From positions 1 to 64,000 of the forward strand of contig CAZVKC010000038.1 in assembly GCA_964627455.1 (NCBI GenBank): a DNA stretch of 64,000 nt, given 5' to 3'. The notes below the pieces were generated by a model. It saw nothing but the letters and a program-made list of their open reading frames with translations. It was not told where the DNA came from and searched no databases. This DNA is from F-183 sp964627455 (GTDB lineage: Bacteria > Acidobacteriota > Terriglobia > Bryobacterales > Bryobacteraceae). The position numbers and the translations under genes were made by a program. This document shows positions 59,377 through 64,000 of this stretch, one piece after another; the stretch's first letter is position 1, and every line of letters begins with the position of its first letter.

Positions 59377-60381
59377 ATGCAACCAGTGTCCCGGCGGCAG
59401 TTCGGCCGCACGATTGCCGCAGCGGCGGCAGCGGCGGGTGCCGGGTTCGGCGCAGGCAAGCCGAATTCCAACTTTCACGGCGTCCAGATCGGCGTCATCA
59501 CGTATAGTTTTCGCGCGCTGCGTCCCACCGCGGAACAGACGCTGCAGTTCTGCCTCGATTGCGGCATCAGCGGCGTCGAGATGATGAGTGACATCGCGGA
59601 ACGCTTTGCCGGCGCGCCTTCGCCATCGTTCGGACGTCCCGGCGCCGGTGGCCCTCCGCCCCCTGGCGGCGGACGCCCGCAAATGACGCCGGAACAGATC
59701 GAAGCCCGTAAGAAAGCCGCCGAAGAGATCAAGAACTTTCGGCTCTCGGTGAAGATGGACAAGTACAAGGAACTCCGCCGCACGTGGGAAGACGCGGGCG
59801 TGAAGATCTACGCGTTCAAACTGCCTCCGACCATGGACATGTCGGACCCCGAGTACGACTACATCTGGAACGTCGCGGAAACCCTCGGAGCGAACCACAT
59901 CACGATGGAGTATCCCTACAATAACGACGCGCTGCTGCAGCGGGTCGCGGAGTTCGCCGCCAAGCGGAAACTCGCCATCGCGTTCCACACGCACGGGCAG
60001 GGCGCCGCGTCGATGTTCGACAAGGCGATTGCCGCCAGCAAGTACACGATGATGAACTTCGACATCGGCCACTACTACGGAGTCAATGGACTTTCGCCGG
60101 TGCCGATCATCGAGAAGTATCACGAGCGCATCGCGAGCCTGCATTTGAAGGATCGCAAAGGGCCGCAAGCGGCAAGCGAGAATCGCGGCCCCGGCGGCGG
60201 AGGTCCGAACATGCCGTGGGGCGAGGGCGGCACGCCGCTGAAGGAAGTCCTGCAGTTGATGAAGAAGCGGAAGTTCAAGTTCCCCGGCAGCATCGAGTAC
60301 GAATACGACACGCCGGCGGGGTCCACCGAACTGGCCGAGATCAAGAAGTGCGTGGAGTTCGCCCGCAAGGCGCTCTCGTAA
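59377..60381 (+). CDS. Tat-exported sugar isomerase/epimerase-like TIM-barrel protein
   Basis: A 334-residue protein of the same superfamily as the gene at 446. Twin-arginine signal VSRRQFGRTIAAAAAAAGAG, then GVITYSFRALRPTAEQTLQF and CGISGVEMMSD. A Pro/Gly-rich insert (about 85-105, with PGAGGPPPPGGGRP) interrupts the barrel, then IAFHTHGQGAASMFDKAIAA, NFDIGHYYGVNGL and IASLHLKDRKGPQAASENRG provide likely metal-site His, Asp and Lys. The Gly-rich insert is unusual for the family. It lies 42 bp upstream of the GH106-like gene, suggesting a shared role in sugar use. Confidence 0.78.
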   Translation: MQPVSRRQFGRTIAAAAAAAGAGFGAGKPNSNFHGVQIGVITYSFRALRPTAEQTLQFCLDCGISGVEMMSDIAERFAGAPSPSFGRPGAGGPPPPGGGRPQMTPEQIEARKKAAEEIKNFRLSVKMDKYKELRRTWEDAGVKIYAFKLPPTMDMSDPEYDYIWNVAETLGANHITMEYPYNNDALLQRVAEFAAKRKLAIAFHTHGQGAASMFDKAIAASKYTMMNFDIGHYYGVNGLSPVPIIEKYHERIASLHLKDRKGPQAASENRGPGGGGPNMPWGEGGTPLKEVLQLMKKRKFKFPGSIEYEYDTPAGSTELAEIKKCVEFARKALS

Positions 60382-60423
60382 ACATCCCGAAACTTTGGAA
60401 GCGCGATTGCTCCAGCAGGAACG

Positions 60424-63400
60424 ATGTCTACCGCTGGAACCTTCGCGCTTTTTGCTGCTGCGGCGGCCCTTTGTGCCGCGCAGACCTCGGACACGGACCT
60501 TCTCCTGAATCCCAAGGCGATCCCACCGCGTGCGGCGCCGGAAAGTCCGGAACAACTGCGCCGGAACTTCGCCAACCCGCCTGCCGAGTTTCGTTCCATG
60601 CCTCTCTGGGTCTGGAACGACGAGATGAATGAAGCGCGCATCACAGAGCAGTTGCGCCAGTTCCAGCAGCAGGGCATCGGCGGCGTGTTTGTACACCCAA
60701 GACCAGGGTTGATGACCAGTTATCTGAGCGACGAATGGTTCCGGCTCTGGAAGTTCGCGCTTGCCGAGGGCAAGCGGCTGGGGATCCTGGTCAATATCTA
60801 CGACGAGAACAGCTATCCGTCGGGGTTCGCGGGCGGGCAGGTTCCGTCGCGCGCGCCCGACACCGCCGCGCAATACGTGCAGGTGGAAGAGTCGCGGACG
60901 ATCCAACGCCGTGGCGTGACGGTGGCGTTCTTTGCCGTGGCGAAGGATCCGGCAACTGGCGCGGTGACGATGGCGAAGAAGGTCGAGCAGCCCTCGCAGG
61001 TTCCCGAAGGACAGACGGTGATGGCGTTCCGCCTGCGCCGCGCGAGCGGCAATCCGTGGACCGGCGAGTTTCCGTACGTCGACCTTACGAATCCCCGCAC
61101 GACGCCGATGTTCCTCGAAACGACCCATGAACAGTACAAGAAACATATCGGGGACGAGTTCGGCAAAACGGTGCGATGGGCGTTCACCGATGAGCCTCTC
61201 ATCGCGACGGCGGGCGCGTATGATTCCGCGGCGCTGTCGCTACCGCTGAGCTACAACACGCTCTCCGAGTTCCAGAAGCGCAACGGTTACGATCTGGCGG
61301 ACGTGATCCCGTCGCTGTTCTGGGATGTCGGCGACTTCCGCAAGGTCCGCTTCGATTACTGGCAGACGCTGCACGATTTGTGGAAGGAGAATTTCATGCG
61401 GCCGATGTTCCAGTGGTGCGACCGCAATAACCTGCAATTCACCGGGCACTGGATGGAGCACGAGTGGCCGTATCCATGGATCAGTTCGGCGGACGCGAGT
61501 TTGTACGCGTATGAGCATGTGCCTGGCATCGACATGCTCGAAGGGTCGAACCTGCGCAAGGAAGGGAAGGATCCGCACCTGCTGTTCACGATCCGCCAGA
61601 TGGCGAGCGTGAGCCATCAGTTGGGGCGGCGTGCGTTCTGCGAAGCCTACGGCGTCGCCGGTTGGGACTCGACGTTCGAGCACTACAAGCGGTTCGGCGA
61701 CTGGCTGATGGTCCACGGGGTGAACTTCATGGACCAACACCTCGCGTTCTCGACCATCCGGGGCGCGCGCAAGCGCGATCACCCGCAGAGTTTTTCGGAT
61801 GTGTCGGCGTGGTGGCCGTACTATCGTTTGCACGCGGATCATCTCGCGCGCGTGTCGTACCTGTCGAGCGTGAGCGAGGCTCGCAATCGGGTGCTGGTGC
61901 TGCAGCCGACGACGAGCGGGTTTTTGTATGCGCGGCGCGGGGGCGCGACGCCGGAACTCGCGCACATGAAGTCCGACAATGCGGTGATCCATCAGTTTCT
62001 GTCGGATCATCATGTCGACTACGACCTCGGCGACGAGTACATGATCGAGTGGTTCGGCAAGCAGGAAGCAGCCGGGAAGAAGTTCCACATCGGCAAGGCC
62101 GCNNNNNNNNNNNNNNNNNNNNNNNNNNNNNNNNNNNNNNNNNNNNNNNNNNNNNNNNNNNNNNNNNNNNNNNNNNNNNNNNNNNNNNNNNNNNNNNNNN
62201 NNAGTGGTTCGGCAAGCAGGAAGCAGCCGGGAAGAAGTTCCACATCGGCAAGGCCGCCTACGAAGTCCTGGTCTGGCCGGAGAACATGGTGAACCTGCGA
62301 AAGCAGACGCTGCCGCATCTCGAACGCTATCTTGCTTCGGGCGGGGAAGTGCTCGCGTTGTCGGATCCCGCGGCTTATGTCGATGGGCGTCTCAGCGACG
62401 CGGTGTCGAAGCTGGTTGCGAAATATGCGTCGCAGTGGAAGCGCGTTGCTTCGCACGCGGATCTGCTGGCTGCGATTCGGAAAAGCGCACCGCCGCGGAT
62501 CCGCTTTGATCGCGAACTTCCCGCAGGGACCGCATCGTTCGACCGCGTGTTGCCGGATGGCGACCGGGTCCTGTTCTTCGCCAACACCGGACTTGGGTTT
62601 GTGAGTGCGAAGGTCGAAGTCGACGGCGCCGCGTTGGAACTGCTGGACACGGTCACCGGTAAGGTTTCGCCTGCCGTGTTCACGGCAAGTGGATCGAAGC
62701 TGACCTGGGCGCTCTCGCTTGCGCCGGCTGGATCCGCGCTGTATCTGCTGCATGCGAAGCCGGTGGTTCCGCCTGCGCCGGCGCCGCTCGTGCAGGCGCC
62801 TGAGAAGACGCTGACGACATCCAAATGGCGGATCCGCGCCGATGCGCCCAACGTTCTGCCGCTCGATTACTGCGACGTCAGGATCGGCGACCGCACATTC
62901 ACCAACGTCAATACCTGGCGCGCGAACTGGACCATCTGGCAGAGCCACGGGTTCGAGCGTCCCGCCTGGGACAATGCGGTACAGTTCAACACTTCGGTCT
63001 TCGACCGGAACCACTTCGACGCGAAGAATTCCGGCTTCGACGCAACCTTCCGGTTCGACATCGCCAGCGACGCCGCAAAGCGGGGACTGGAACTCGCGCT
63101 CGAGTCCCCGGAGCTTTATCGCATTTCGGTAAACGGGAAGCCGGTCGAATTCCGGCAATCGTCCACCTGGCTCGATCCGCATTTGCGGGCGATCCCAATT
63201 GAGAACCTGGTTCGTACCGGCGAGAACTTCGTCACGATCTCCGCGCATCCGTTCGACGTGCGCATGGAACTCGAGAACATCTATCTCCGGGGACCCGCTT
63301 TCGCCGCCCGGCCGCAGTCCAAGGGTTTCCGTCTCGATACCGGTGGCGCCCCACTCGAGTTCGGATCCTGGGCCAAACAGGGCTATCCGTTTTACGGGGA

Positions 63401-63770
63401 TGCCGTTACCTACGAGTCTGAGGTCGAGGTCCCTCAGGGAGGCAAAATCTTGAAGGTCCAGTTGCCGGAATGGCAAGGCAGCGTGGCCGTTGTTTCGCTG
63501 GACGGTCGCGAGTCGGGCCGCATCGGCTGGCAACCGTTCGAGGCCGTTCTCGACGTGACGCCGGGCAAACACACGGTCGCTGTGAAGATCGTGTCGACCC
63601 CTCGTAATCCGATGGGACCTTTCCACAATCCCACGAAACCACGCATGCGCGCCTGGCCCGCAGCGTGGGCTGAGTTCCCGGAAACACAACCGCCGGGATC
63701 CGCCTATGACGTGCTCGACTACGGACTCACGTCCGCGCCGGTGCTGACCGTCGCCGGCGGATCCCGGTAG
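60424..63770 (+). CDS. Exported GH106-like glycosidase (possible alpha-L-rhamnosidase), interrupted by an assembly gap
   Basis: Two open pieces belong to one gene: 60424 to the gap at 62103, and after the gap to 63770. If the duplicated 55 bp and the 100 N are collapsed, the frame joins exactly and gives 1063 residues. Signal peptide (AGTFALFAAAAALCAAQ), then features typical of GH106: SMPLWVWNDEMNEARI, GIGGVFVHPRPGLMTSYLSD, NIYDENSYPSGFAGGQVPS, WAFTDEPLI, and FTGHWMEHEWPYPW. The C-terminal part is beta-rich with sandwich domains (FRFDIASDAAKRGLELALES, SVAVVSLDGRESGRIGWQPF). GH106 enzymes remove rhamnose from polysaccharides, but the exact activity is inferred. ATG at 60424 follows AGCAGGAACG. 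Confidence 0.82.
62048..62102. repeat. Left copy of a 55-bp duplication flanking the gap
   Basis: This 55-bp stretch (starts AGTGGTTCGG, ends AAGGCCGC) is identical to 62203-62257 on the other side of the N run. It is most simply explained as overlapping contig ends. Confidence 0.9.
62103..62202. other. Run of 100 N (assembly gap)
   Basis: Exactly 100 unknown bases, the conventional length for a gap of unknown size. Both sides carry the same 55 bp, and removing one copy plus the N restores one reading frame, so little or no real sequence is probably missing. Confidence 0.97.
62203..62257. repeat. Right copy of a 55-bp duplication flanking the gap
   Basis: This stretch is identical to 62048-62102. 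The coding frame after it continues the glycosidase with YEVLVWPENMVNL. Confidence 0.9.
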
Positions 63771-63775
63771 CCGGT

Positions 63776-64000
63776 TTACTTGCGGATCACTTCGATAAAA
63801 CGAACCCAGTCGATCCGCGGACGGTCGGCCACGCTATTGACCCGTTCGGTGTGCGCCGTCATGTCCGAGTTCGGGTGGACCTTGCTCCACATTTGCCGGA
63901 CTGGAACTCCCGCGCCAACCGCCGCCCAATTCGGGAAGCCGTCCACCGTGAGCGCGTTATACGGAAGAGCCGTGCCGCCCGGCATCGACAGCGTCGCCGA
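63776..64000 (-). CDS. C-terminal end of an unknown protein (truncated by the window)
   Basis: Seventy-four codons and a stop are open from the right edge of the window. The visible C-terminus reads PYNALTVDGFPNWAAVGAGV, then VHPNSDMTAHTERVNSVADR and ends IDWVRFIEVIRK. No family was recognised from this short piece, and the start lies outside the window. It converges with the GH106-like gene, with 5 bp between stops. A hydrolase function is possible only by neighbourhood. Confidence 0.5.
   Translation of the reverse strand, partial: SATLSMPGGTALPYNALTVDGFPNWAAVGAGVPVRQMWSKVHPNSDMTAHTERVNSVADRPRIDWVRFIEVIRK

Noticed and set aside
62103..62202. Gap as the site of a real insertion in the glycosidase
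   Set aside because: Identical 55-bp edges and exact frame restoration after collapse favour an assembly artefact over an insertion with target duplication.
1..64000. Apparent abundance of GGATCC sites
   Set aside because: Many occur at in-frame GAT-CCG or GGA-TCC codons, so codon preference explains them; I could not count them against expectation.
1..64000. CRISPR array, tRNA or rRNA genes
   Set aside because: No regularly spaced repeats, cloverleaf-type sequences or rRNA-like stretches were recognised on reading either strand.

Overview
The window reads as GC-rich chromosomal DNA of a Gram-negative heterotroph. The best guess is an acidobacterium of the Solibacter/Bryobacter type. The basis is a combination of families common in that group: a GWxTD-domain protein, an Oar-like TonB receptor with an N-terminal carboxypeptidase-regulatory domain, cytochrome c proteins fused to peptidylglycine-monooxygenase-like copper domains, many Tat or Sec exported TIM-barrel and hydrolase proteins, and a serine/threonine kinase with a TonB-type C-terminus. 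No rRNA or tRNA gene and no CRISPR array was seen, so the placement is inference.

Layout. 1-415: wreck of an IS21-type istA transposase gene. 446-1339: Tat-exported sugar isomerase-like protein. 1614-10696: five head-to-tail paralogues of a membrane-bound PP2C/SpoIIE (RsbU-type) phosphatase, each overlapping the next by 4 bp, with the C-terminal codons of most copies also supplying the ribosome binding site of the next. 10707-13659 (minus): flagellar flgM, a probable flgN-like gene, flgK and flgL. 13873-18793: three paralogous secreted heme c plus two-copper monooxygenase-like proteins and a fourth with the heme part only. 18797-20688: a zinc-protease-like gene and fabH. 20787-26813 (minus): chemotaxis operon cheA-cheW-cheY-cheB-cheR-cheX without a receptor gene. 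26932-36304: Ser/Thr kinase with a TonB C-terminal domain, an amidohydrolase, two small envelope proteins, a PIG-L deacetylase, a GWxTD protein and an outer-membrane barrel protein.

36363-43065 (minus): drug-efflux operon consisting of a TetR repressor with two tandem operators, a lipoprotein adaptor, and one 1582-residue polypeptide joining an RND pump to a TolC-like outer-membrane channel. 43073-51471: mtaB, a GAF-ANTAR regulator, a HEYTH protease with TPRs, a large TPR protein, endonuclease IV and small genes. 51480-64000: a catabolic-looking region with a ThuA-like protein, an alpha/beta hydrolase, an Oar-like TonB receptor, an esterase overlapping a serine beta-lactamase-like hydrolase, a Tat TIM-barrel protein and a GH106-like glycosidase. 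The glycosidase gene is split by a 100-N gap that looks like an assembly artefact, because both gap edges carry the same 55 bp.

The most unusual items are the five-gene phosphatase array with its self-propagating junctions, the pump/channel fusion, the heme-copper paralogue cluster, and the kinase-TonB fusion. Signalling (phosphatases, chemotaxis, kinase, GAF-ANTAR) and envelope functions dominate the left two thirds; polymer breakdown and uptake dominate the right end.
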